From the NCBI GenBank assembly GCA_965200825.1, contig OZ241385.1, positions 124,001-188,000 on the forward strand: a stretch of DNA of 64,000 nt. The letters are read 5' to 3'. The position numbers were made by a program, and so were the translations under genes. Below, piece by piece: positions 17,224 to 25,173 of this stretch. This DNA is from Bin80 sp026709335 (GTDB lineage Bacteria; Bacteroidota; Rhodothermia; Rhodothermales; Bin80). The notes below the pieces were generated by a model, which saw nothing but the letters and a program-made list of their open reading frames with translations, ran no database searches and was not told the origin of the DNA. How positions within the stretch are numbered: the stretch's first letter is position 1; every line of letters begins with the position of its first letter.

Positions 17224-17726
17224 GAGTTTTCAGCTAATGCTTTCATTACAGCTTCATAATTCTCAACATTGACATCTTTGATTATTTCAGTTGAAGGTGG
17301 ATAGATAATCACAACTTTGATAGCGTAATTATTCCAAGTTGGTGCACGACGTTGAGATTTTGGTTCTCTGTATAATGTTAAGCTAAATAGATTGGGTCGA
17401 TGAGCATGAGACGCATTGAATTGTGTAACTGGATACCATGCATATCTTGTACCAATATCAGTATATGCAAGCACAACACCATTGTCGACAACTTCCTGTG
17501 TAATTTTTGGTGCAGAATAATCTGCGGTTTCAAGTTGATCGAAAAAATCAATGAAATCACTTTCTCGTAAAGTGATAATTCGGGAGGCTACATTAGCATT
17601 TCCTGTATCACCCTTGGGTCCGACCGGACCAGCTGGACCTTGTTCACCTTGTGGGCCAACAGGCCCTGCAGGGCCTTCGCAAGATAATGTTAGAAGAGCA
17701 AATAAAAATGGAACAAGAAAACGCAT
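17220..17726 (-). CDS. Lipoprotein with collagen-like Gly-Pro-rich repeat
   Basis: From the ATG at 17726 (MRFLVPFLFALLTLSCEG) the product has a short signal peptide with lipobox LTLSC. The mature protein starts at Cys and runs directly into about eight Gly-X-Y triplets (GPAGPVGPQGEQGPAGPVG, then PKGDTG). A globular 130-residue domain follows with no recognised family (IITLRESDFIDFF ... ATWNNYAIKVVIIYPP). Such lipoproteins with a short collagen stalk are common in Bacteroidota-like genomes. An alternative start at 17756 adds 10 residues before the signal peptide and is less likely. A small gene follows with an ATGA overlap. Confidence 0.75.
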   Translation of the reverse strand: MRFLVPFLFALLTLSCEGPAGPVGPQGEQGPAGPVGPKGDTGNANVASRIITLRESDFIDFFDQLETADYSAPKITQEVVDNGVVLAYTDIGTRYAWYPVTQFNASHAHRPNLFSLTLYREPKSQRRAPTWNNYAIKVVIIYPPSTEIIKDVNVENYEAVMKALAENS

Positions 17727-17904
17727 ATTTTTGTGACTGAAAGTTGTTAAACTCAATTATGGGAAGTAACGAATTTTGATTACGGGATAACTGGCAGAAG
17801 CATCCAGGTGCATTATCTGCTATTGCAGAACAGGATGTTTATTCTGTGCTTAAAATCCTACTACATGGATCTGATTATGAAATCACAAATAAACCTAAAC
17901 ACTT

Positions 17905-17925
17905 GAGCCTCTTGCAAAACCTCTG
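17905..17925 (+). repeat. Left terminal inverted repeat of the insertion sequence
   Basis: The 21 bases begin GAGCCTCTTGCAAAACC and are the exact reverse complement of 19512-19532. Confidence 0.92.
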
Positions 17926-18132
17926 GATCGGGGTATTTTTTGAAAAATTCCCGACCTCTGCGCATCCAATTCGGGCAATTTAGATCGCCTTTTGGGAACC
18001 TGGTCAAATTATTTTTTTCTGTCTCGAAACATACCAGATTGACTCTTATTCCGGAGTTAAAATAAGGGACGGAATCCTCCAGATTTCGTATCTTTAGGGT
18101 ATCAAAATCCAAACACAAAAACGGAGGTTCCC

Positions 18133-19266
18133 ATGTCCCTTAAAAAGAAAATACGAGGCTTTTATATCAGTTGCCAGCAAGAATTGTTTCCGTGGCTGGA
18201 ACGGCAGTTTGGCTCACTCCCCAAGCGGTACCAGAAGCTGATGATGGTGCTTGAAATAGCACGAGTGGACGATCATCTTCCGCGCTCGTTGCCCGGTCGA
18301 TATGGAGGACGCCCGGAAGCGCATCGCGCGAGTCTTGCGCGGAGTTTTATGGCGAAGATGGTCTTGAATATCCAGACGACGTCAGCGCTCCGAGAGCGGC
18401 TGTTGACCGATTCGATCCTTCGGTCCATTTGTGGCTGGCCCAGCGATCTGACCGTGCCCAGTGAATCCACGTTTTCGCGTGCGTTCCGAGAGTTTGCGCA
18501 CAATCAGCTCCCGAACCGAATTCATGAGGCCTTGATTGCAGAAGGGTATGACGGAGAGTTGGTGGGCCATATTTCTCGGGATTCCACGGCGATTGAGGCC
18601 CGAGAGAAACCGGTTCCAAAGAAGGAAGCTCCTGCCCCTGCCCCGAAAAAGCGTGGACGTCCGAAAAAGGGAGAAGAACGGCCCAAGGAACTTCGTCGCA
18701 TGGAAAAACAACGGACGATGGACGTAGACGAAATGTTGGAGGATCTTCCAAACGACTGTACCGTGGGATGCAAGCGGAATGCAAAGGGGCATACGACGAA
18801 ATGGATTGGATATAAGCTCCACATGGATACTGCGGATGGTGGTATTCCTATCAGTTGTATGGTAACGTCTGCGTCCATGCATGATAGTCAGGCAGCCATT
18901 CCACTGTCTCGAATCACGGAGCAACAGGTTGCGTATCTGTATGAGATCATGGACAGTGCCTATGACGCAGAGGATCTATACGCAGAGAGCCGAGCTGCTG
19001 GACGGGTTCCGATCATTGACAAGAATCCGCGCAATCAAAAAGCGGCGCATGACCGGGAGCTAAAGGCACGGCGGCATGCAAATTTCGTTCCTGCGGAGCG
19101 GGAACGTTACAAAGAGCGATCTACCGTAGAGCGGGCGTTTGGACGGTTGAAGGATGAGTTTGGCGCACGCAATCTTCGAGTGCGTGGACATGAGAAAGTA
19201 AGGTGTCACCTGATGTTTGGCGTGGTGGTGCTCACGGTAGACCAAATGCTCCGATTGATCCAGTAA
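18133..19266 (+). CDS. DDE transposase (DDE_Tnp_1, IS4/IS5/IS1182-like)
   Basis: The 377-residue transposase lies inside the 1.6-kb element and catalyses its cut-and-paste or replicative movement. An N-terminal DUF772-like helical region includes RSICGWPSDLTVPSESTFSRAF. The catalytic core has first Asp in GHISRDSTAIEAR, second Asp in YEIMDSAYDAEDLY and Glu in RSTVERAFGRLKDEFG. A Lys/Pro-rich linker (KKEAPAPAPKKRGRPKKGEE) lies after the first Asp. GGAGG 5 nt before the ATG is a strong ribosome site. The frame is intact, so the element may be active. Exact family placement would need a search. Confidence 0.92.
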   Translation: MSLKKKIRGFYISCQQELFPWLERQFGSLPKRYQKLMMVLEIARVDDHLPRSLPGRYGGRPEAHRASLARSFMAKMVLNIQTTSALRERLLTDSILRSICGWPSDLTVPSESTFSRAFREFAHNQLPNRIHEALIAEGYDGELVGHISRDSTAIEAREKPVPKKEAPAPAPKKRGRPKKGEERPKELRRMEKQRTMDVDEMLEDLPNDCTVGCKRNAKGHTTKWIGYKLHMDTADGGIPISCMVTSASMHDSQAAIPLSRITEQQVAYLYEIMDSAYDAEDLYAESRAAGRVPIIDKNPRNQKAAHDRELKARRHANFVPAERERYKERSTVERAFGRLKDEFGARNLRVRGHEKVRCHLMFGVVVLTVDQMLRLIQ

Positions 19267-19511
19267 ACGGGTTCAATCTGCGTTTAAGAATCAAAATTTG
19301 GGGTTCTGAAATCAGGGACTCGTAGGATTGGTGGGGGGAATCGGTACGAATTATGCCCCCAAACAGATGAAATGAAGGCGCATGTTCTACGAAATTCGAA
19401 AAAGACAGGGCTTCCAAGGAAACTGATCGAAAATCTTCCCTTTTTTGGGAACAAAACAGGGCCTGAAGAATAAACAGTACTATCTTCTTTTGTCCCTCAG
19501 TTCTTCGAGCT

Positions 19512-19532
19512 CAGAGGTTTTGCAAGAGGCTC
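19512..19532 (-). repeat. Right terminal inverted repeat of the insertion sequence
   Basis: The 21 bases are the exact mirror of the left end. The base after it (19533) is already in frame with the truncated YyaL-type gene. Confidence 0.92.
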
Positions 19533-20705
19533 TATCTGGAAGCATTTCAGATTACTGCAAAGCCTGAGTACCTTCAGACGGTTCGTAGCACCTTAGAGTA
19601 TATTGATCGTGAGTTAAAAAACTCTGAAGGTGCATATTGCACTGGGGAGGATGCAGACTCTGAAGGAATTGAAGGAAAATACTACGTTTGGGATCTGGCT
19701 GAGATACGAAGTTTATTGGATCCCGCTATGGCAGATCTTATGGTTAATACGTTCAATCTTGAGAGATCTGGTAATTATCTGGATGAAGCAACTCGGGGGA
19801 AGACCGGCAACAATATTCTTTATCGTTCTGCCGAGGATACTCTTGACGACAGTGAAATCTTTCGCACGATAACTACTCAATTACTTGAATATCGTGGCCG
19901 TCGGATTCGACCACTCCTTGACGACAAGGTATTGACAGACTGGAATGGTCTGATGATTGCCGCTCTTGCTCGCTGCGGAATGGTGTTGAAGGATCAGGGT
20001 TTAATTTGTCGCGCAGAAAAATGCGTACAGTTCATCAAGGAATATATGATGCCTAAACCAGGCAGGTTGCTACATCGGTGGCGCGAAGAAGAGGCAGGTA
20101 TTCCTGGCTTTCTGGATGATTATGCATATATGATCAAGGGGCTTCTCGCACTTTATGAGGCTACGGGTAAGGAAGAATACTGCACACTTGCCCTGACACT
20201 TTGCAGAACGGTACTCACTGAATTCAGATCAGAGAGTGGTGATTTTTTCATGGTTGCACGAGGCGGGGAACCACTGTTGTTACGCCCCACACAACCGTTT
20301 GACTCTGCAATTCCATCTGGAAATGGAGTCATGATGATGAATCTGCTTCGTTTGGCACGTATTACCGGTGATTCCGAGCTGGAAGCCGCCGGACATCAGG
20401 TTATCCAACATTATGCAGGGGGGATTTGGAACTACCCTGATGGGTTAAGTGCAGCGCTGTCGGCGTTCGATTATGCACTGGGTCCAAGTACCGAGGTTGT
20501 TGTTTCAGGAGACAATAATTCAGATGATGTCCAGGCCGCACTGTCTGCCCTGAGGGCGGTTTATGCACCCAATTCGGTGATCCTCTCATGTCCAGATTTT
20601 GGCGGTACGACCGATTTTGCAATCCACATGTGTTCTGGACATACATGTGAGCCTCCAATCCAGGATCTCCGTACAGCACTTGCTCGCATTGTAAAATCGA
20701 CATAG
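19533..20705 (+). pseudogene. 3' part of YyaL-type (DUF255/N-acylglucosamine epimerase-like) gene, truncated by the IS
   Basis: The open frame starts at the IS edge with YLEAFQITAKPEYLQTVRST and reads through GEDADSEGIEGKYYVWD, LTDWNGLMIAALA, GFLDDYAYMIKGLLALYEAT, SAIPSGNGVMMMNLLRLA and the closing MCSGHTCEPPIQDLRTAL. These are landmarks of the C-terminal alpha/alpha-barrel of YyaL proteins, which usually have about 680 residues with an N-terminal thioredoxin-like domain. Only about 390 residues remain, and the thioredoxin part is absent. An internal ATG at 19716 could give a shorter product. A fusion transcript from the IS is possible, but function is doubtful. Confidence 0.88.
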
Positions 20706-20723
20706 GGATAGATATCCTAAGAG

Positions 20724-21902
20724 ATGAAAGACGTATTTATTTTGAGTGCTGTTCGTACCCCAATAGGTCGTTTTGGGGGTGCACTTGCGCCACTGAATCC
20801 TGCAGAACTTGCCGCTCCGGTTTTACGAGCTGCTTTGGACAGGACGGCTGTTTCAGATGAATTGGTGGATTTGATCTTGATGGGGCATGTTTTAAGCGGT
20901 GGTCACGGGCAACTTGTTGCTCGTCAGGCAGCAAAGTATGCCAATATCCCAGATTCGGTAGATGCGGTCAATGTTGATATGGTTTGTTCCTCGGGCATGA
21001 TGAGTTTGATCATGGGAGCAGCACTTATCCAGTCAGATGCTGCAAATTTGATCTTGGCAGGAGGGGTTGAATGCATGTCTGATACAGGGTTTGCCCTTTC
21101 AAGTAAAGCCAGGTGGGGATATAAATATCTGACCGATTCAAAAGAATCTCTCACGGATTTACTCCACAGGGATGGTCTTTCAGATCCGCTAAGCGGGGAA
21201 GCAATGGGTGTCCAAGCCGAACGATTGGCAAGAAAGCGGCAGATTAGCCGGCAAGAGCTGGACGAAGTTGCAACGGCATCACATGCCCGTGCTCATTCCG
21301 CAACTATCAGTGGGCGGTTCAGCGCTGAAATCAATCCGATTCGCACGAAAAATGACTATCTAGATCTGGATGAAGGAATTCGCCCAGAGACGACTATCGA
21401 ATCACTTGGTTCACTAAGGCCAGTCTTTGCTAAAAATGGACGATTGACTGCTGGAAATAGTAGCCAGATCAGTGATGGAGCTGCATCGATCTTGCTTGCC
21501 AGTGGAGATTTTGTACAAAATCATGGAGTACAACCAATTGGCCGGGTGCTTGGACACGCCTGGGCAGCAGGGACATGGGAGCATTATATAGAAGCTCCGA
21601 TTGAGGCAACTCGTCGTGCATTGGATTTGGTTGGAATGCATCCAACGGAAATTGATCTCTACGAAAATAACGAGGCTTTTGCTCTGAGCACTGCGCTGTT
21701 TACTCGGGAGCTGGGAGTTTCCGGTGAGAAATTGAACGTAAACGGAGGTGCACTTGCACTTGGGCATCCAATTGGATGCTCCGGGGCAAGAATCATGGTT
21801 ACGTTACTTCACGCTCTCAGGAATCGGGGAAAATCATTAGGGCTTGCAGCTCTCTGTCATGGCACCGGTGGAGGGACCGCTGTGGTGTTGGAGATGCTAT
21901 AA
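20724..21902 (+). CDS. Acetyl-CoA C-acetyltransferase (thiolase)
   Basis: The enzyme condenses or cleaves acyl-CoA units in fatty-acid or ketone-body metabolism. It has 392 residues, standard for the family. MKDVFILSAVRTPIGRFGG starts the fold, the nucleophile Cys88 is in VDMVCSSGMMS, NEAFAL carries the Asn-Glu pair, and GGALALGHPIGCSGARI and LCHGTGGGTAV close the active site. The tail normally reads CxGGG; here CHGTGGG has an extra residue but keeps the Cys and glycines. Its last 46 nt overlap the end of the convergent DUF4097 gene. Confidence 0.95.
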   Translation: MKDVFILSAVRTPIGRFGGALAPLNPAELAAPVLRAALDRTAVSDELVDLILMGHVLSGGHGQLVARQAAKYANIPDSVDAVNVDMVCSSGMMSLIMGAALIQSDAANLILAGGVECMSDTGFALSSKARWGYKYLTDSKESLTDLLHRDGLSDPLSGEAMGVQAERLARKRQISRQELDEVATASHARAHSATISGRFSAEINPIRTKNDYLDLDEGIRPETTIESLGSLRPVFAKNGRLTAGNSSQISDGAASILLASGDFVQNHGVQPIGRVLGHAWAAGTWEHYIEAPIEATRRALDLVGMHPTEIDLYENNEAFALSTALFTRELGVSGEKLNVNGGALALGHPIGCSGARIMVTLLHALRNRGKSLGLAALCHGTGGGTAVVLEML

Positions 21903-23683
21903 TCTTCGAGAGAGCAGAGAATAATATCTCCCTTTGGTGCACGTACATGGATCAGCGATTCACTATCTTGGTTCTGTCTTTTTAGTGCATGCATTTGTAT
22001 TCCCCGCATGGAGCTCATTTCAGAGGATACGTCCCATCCATTCAAATCCAAATTTTTCCCGCTAAGGTCAAGCGAGACAGGAAATTTTTGAGGCGCAGAA
22101 AGTGTCACATCGCCATTAGAAGCGTCAATTCTGACATACTGAATGTCAGTCATTCCAACGCCGATATCTCCATTTGAGCTATTTAATGTAAGGCTCCCTA
22201 TAAGTTGATCAATCTGTATATCTCCCGTTTTTGCATAGATATCCGCGTGGGCATTAATAAGTCCAAATCCTATGTCGCCTTGTGTAGTTGTTTTTGCGAT
22301 CAAGAACTGGCCTTTGAGGTAGTCAGTAGTGATGTTCCCGCTGGACGTTTCAAGTGAAATTGTGCCCTTTGAGGAAATATTCTGAGTGAGAATATTTCCT
22401 TGAGTCGTATTTGCGAACACAGATGAACCCTTGATATCATATACCACAATATTGCCACTTGAAGTCGATAAATTCACTTGATGCTTGGCAGTGACGTAAT
22501 CAATTTCCATATGCCCCATCATTGTTCTGACCGAAACGGATTCGCCATCAACACGGTCAGCAGTAATATTGCCGCTTGAAGATCTCATTTCAAGTTTTTC
22601 TCCAACAATAAATCCAAGATTCAGGGAGCCTTGAATGGCCCGGGTTATTAAGGATGAAGCATCAATTTTCCCTGTTGAGATGTTTCCGGACGAAGATTGC
22701 AGGATAAGTGTTTTTTCGGTGAAAAATTCGCCGACCTGAATATTGCCATTTATGGATTTTACAGAAATAAATCCTCCGTCAACACGGTCAGCACTGATAT
22801 TGCCATCGAAAGAGTTCATTTCAAGGTTTTCACCAGTAACCAGTCCAAGATTCAGAGAGCCTTGAATGGCTCGGGTTATTAAGGATGAAGCATCAATTTT
22901 CCCTGTTGAGATGTTTCCGGACGAAGATTGCAGGACAAGTGTTTTTTCGGCGAAAAATTCGCCGACCTGAATATTGCCATTTATGGATTTTACAGAAATA
23001 AATCCTCCGTCAACACGGTCAGCACTGATATTGCCATCGAAAGAGTTCATTTCAAGGTTTTCACCAGTAACCAGTCCAAGATTCAGAGAGCCTTGAATAG
23101 TTTGGGCCATTAAGGAAGAGGTAACAATTTTCCCTGAGGATCCTCGAAGTTCTTTGGTGGTAATGTCCCCACTCGAGCTTTGCAGTCCAATGGGACCTCC
23201 AGAAATTGAATCAACAGTAATGGTACCAGTGATCGTTCTGATTTTCGCCCCGGCTTTGAGTTCATTGATCAAGATATCTCCGCTGCTCGTGTTAAGATCC
23301 GGATATATATTTGCGGGCATTTTAATGGCCACATCAATGGCCGGCGGATTATGCCAGCCGCGGAAACCTCGGGGTTCCGAGAGTAGCTTCAAGACTCCTT
23401 TCGAGAGGATTACGTTGAAATTTTGACTCTCGTAGTAATCGTGATAGTCATCTTTTTTCGCCAAATCTTGCCCGGTAACCGACAGTTCAATATCTATATC
23501 AGGTCGATTTGATGTATGAATCACAATGTTAGCGTTTGATACATTAACCACCAGATCGGAAACAAGATTGGCATTGAATTGCTGCTTGATTGGGGTAAAC
23601 TCAACTTGAGCACTGACAGGAAGAGCTACTACTGCTGCAGCCAACAGTAAGGTAGCAAAGCTGAAGGTAGGGGAGAATTTCAT
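21857..23683 (-). CDS. DUF4097 repeat protein, secreted, probable beta-helix
   Basis: The 608-residue product has a signal peptide (MKFSPTFSFATLLLAAAVVALPVSA). It is a chain of roughly 20-residue units with the core SSGNI or NGNI (for example LQSSSGNISTGKI). This fits the parallel beta-helix of DUF4097 adhesin-like proteins. Residues 240-395 or so contain a 77-residue block duplicated almost exactly. The protein is expected in the periplasm or at the surface; the ligand is unknown. The stop lies inside the thiolase gene on the other strand. The neighbour at 23766 is a paralogue and probably precedes it in the same transcription direction. Confidence 0.85.
   Translation of the reverse strand: MKFSPTFSFATLLLAAAVVALPVSAQVEFTPIKQQFNANLVSDLVVNVSNANIVIHTSNRPDIDIELSVTGQDLAKKDDYHDYYESQNFNVILSKGVLKLLSEPRGFRGWHNPPAIDVAIKMPANIYPDLNTSSGDILINELKAGAKIRTITGTITVDSISGGPIGLQSSSGDITTKELRGSSGKIVTSSLMAQTIQGSLNLGLVTGENLEMNSFDGNISADRVDGGFISVKSINGNIQVGEFFAEKTLVLQSSSGNISTGKIDASSLITRAIQGSLNLGLVTGENLEMNSFDGNISADRVDGGFISVKSINGNIQVGEFFTEKTLILQSSSGNISTGKIDASSLITRAIQGSLNLGFIVGEKLEMRSSSGNITADRVDGESVSVRTMMGHMEIDYVTAKHQVNLSTSSGNIVVYDIKGSSVFANTTQGNILTQNISSKGTISLETSSGNITTDYLKGQFLIAKTTTQGDIGFGLINAHADIYAKTGDIQIDQLIGSLTLNSSNGDIGVGMTDIQYVRIDASNGDVTLSAPQKFPVSLDLSGKNLDLNGWDVSSEMSSMRGIQMHALKRQNQDSESLIHVRAPKGDIILCSLEDYSISNTTAVPPPVP
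22630..23091 (-). repeat. Near-exact tandem duplication of 231 bp inside the DUF4097 gene
   Basis: Two adjacent 231-bp units (about 22630-22860 and 22861-23091) encode the same 77 residues (start GFISVKSINGNIQVGEFF) with only a few base changes. The period is a multiple of three, so the frame is kept. This indicates recent expansion of the beta-helix by unequal crossing-over or slippage. Confidence 0.9.
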
Positions 23684-23765
23684 GAGATCTCAAGAATTAA
23701 TTGTAACAGAGACAAGTCTAGGTCACTGGCGGCACGGCCACGTAAAGACCAACTTAGCTGAAAGG

Positions 23766-24983
23766 TCAATGTTCATTTCTTCGCATCACTGCATCACCGT
23801 CGAATGTACGCACACGAATCAGGGCGCCACCCCCATTCAGACTCCCGTCAATCGACGATTTTTCAATATTTCCCGAGAAGTTCGGGAAGGAATCCATTTT
23901 AACATTTCTGGCCTTGACATCCAGTGTGACGGGCAGATCTTCCGGCATTAAAATGCGTGCATTTCCACCAGAAATTGTTGCGTCAATTTTCGTAGGATCA
24001 ATTAATCCTATTCTCACATCGCCATCTCCGGTTCTGATTATTAAACTACCGGAAACTTTGGCTATATCAATTTCGCCGTCTGATGCTTGTATCGCGGCAT
24101 TGGATGAGGAAATTTCATCCATCAGCAAATTTCCATCTGATGTCTGGACTTTTAGTGAACCTCCTGTTAGAGTTTCGGCTACAACATCTCCATCACTGGT
24201 TCTCAGAGTTATTGACTCCCCTTCCAGCCGCGCGGCGTCAATATCTCCGTCGGAGGTCTGTATCGCTATCTTGGCGCCCGAGACACGTCCGATATAGACA
24301 TCACCATCGGAAGTTCTTGCAACCAGTTCACCTGCCGCCGAATCAATTTGAATATCTCCATCAGAGGTTTGAATCCTCATTAAATCTCCGTTCAAAACTC
24401 CCAGTTTTATATCTCCATCACTAGTTCTCACAGAAATTGATTCCCCTTCCATCCACTCAGCATCAATATCTCCATCAGAGGTTTGTATCGCAACCTCGTC
24501 ACCTGAGGCACGACCAATACTGATGTTTCCATCACTGGTTTTGATCACTGCTCCCGCATTCAATTCATCAATTACCAGGTCTCCATCTGAGGTGCGAATA
24601 TCTGAAAAAATTTTCGAGGGCATGCTAATGTTCACATGGATATCTACAGGATTACGCCAGTCATAAGATTCTCTGTAGGGTGAGTCTCTTTCCGAAAACA
24701 CACGCAGGGTAGATTTGTCAAGTTTTACATTGAAATTCTGTTTCTCGTAGTACTCCATGGACTTACTACGGTTATTTCCTTTCACAATAACCTGAACGTT
24801 CAAGGTTTCCATATCAGAGGTGTTCACGGTAACATCTGCGTCATTCACGTTGACTACCAAATCGAGAACATCCTTGACCGCAAAATCCTCGTCAATGGGG
24901 GTAAGGGTAATTTGAGCAAGGACTGGTGCTACAAGCGTTATCATGCTCAGAGCAGTGAAGATGAATTTGAATTGGATACGCAT
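23766..24983 (-). CDS. DUF4097 repeat protein, TSDGDI type
   Basis: From the ATG at 24983 (MRIQFKFIFTALSMITLVAPVLAQ) the product has 405 residues with a signal peptide. Its middle is built of about a dozen units of 20-21 residues centred on TSDGDI (IQTSDGDIDAEWMEGESISV and so on), a regular parallel beta-helix pattern of the DUF4097 family. An upstream in-frame ATG at 25082 would translate the 8-bp repeat as FHYSTIPLFHYSTIPLF; this is unlikely because it would bury the signal peptide. It is paralogous to the next gene downstream (21857-23683), with the motif SSGNI there against TSDGD here. Confidence 0.85.
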   Translation of the reverse strand: MRIQFKFIFTALSMITLVAPVLAQITLTPIDEDFAVKDVLDLVVNVNDADVTVNTSDMETLNVQVIVKGNNRSKSMEYYEKQNFNVKLDKSTLRVFSERDSPYRESYDWRNPVDIHVNISMPSKIFSDIRTSDGDLVIDELNAGAVIKTSDGNISIGRASGDEVAIQTSDGDIDAEWMEGESISVRTSDGDIKLGVLNGDLMRIQTSDGDIQIDSAAGELVARTSDGDVYIGRVSGAKIAIQTSDGDIDAARLEGESITLRTSDGDVVAETLTGGSLKVQTSDGNLLMDEISSSNAAIQASDGEIDIAKVSGSLIIRTGDGDVRIGLIDPTKIDATISGGNARILMPEDLPVTLDVKARNVKMDSFPNFSGNIEKSSIDGSLNGGGALIRVRTFDGDAVMRRNEH

Positions 24984-24992
24984 AACGAGTAG

Positions 24993-25048
24993 GTGGAATA
25001 GTGGAATAGTGGAATAGTGGAATAGTGGAATAGTGGAATAGTGGAATT
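24993..25048. repeat. Seven tandem copies of the 8-bp repeat GTGGAATA
   Basis: The array starts 9 nt upstream of the DUF4097 start codon at 24983 and lies between it and the divergent alaS gene. The last unit ends in GTGGAATT. Copy number is likely to vary by slippage. Each step would move the upstream region by 8 bp and could change promoter spacing or leader structure. Confidence 0.95.
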
Positions 25049-25173
25049 CGGGTATATGTTTCCTACGTTGCGATTCTATCATAGGTTACATGCAGTCGAG
25101 GAAGGGCCTCGCATTCAGTCCGAAGGCACAGCCCCCATTGATAAGCGTTTCACCGCTGATTGGCCATTGTTCC

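Larger units (their letters stand above)
17905..19532 (+). mobile_element. Complete insertion sequence, 1628 bp, DDE transposase
   Basis: Perfect 21-bp inverted repeats bound the element (17905-17925 and 19512-19532, both reading inward from GAGCCTCTTGCAAAAC). Between them lies one intact transposase gene with about 205 bases before it and 245 after it. Immediate flanks are CACTT on the left and TATCT on the right, so no target duplication is visible. The right end cuts into a YyaL-type gene whose 5' half is not on the left side. The element therefore marks a rearrangement rather than a simple insertion. Confidence 0.9.

Noticed and set aside
17072..17272. Plus-strand frame MFRLLGGALRIAFAIFS
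   Set aside because: It lies opposite the small minus-strand gene and the lipoprotein end, with leucine-rich shadow composition and no ribosome site.
22630..23091. CRISPR-like or mobile repeat
   Set aside because: The repeats are in frame inside a coding beta-helix and reflect internal gene duplication.
24993..25048. CRISPR array or direct-repeat locus
   Set aside because: The 8-bp units are adjacent with no spacers, so this is a simple sequence repeat.
24984..25082. N-terminal extension of the DUF4097 gene encoding FHYSTIPLF repeats
   Set aside because: It is translation of the 8-bp repeat and would place a tail before a good signal peptide.
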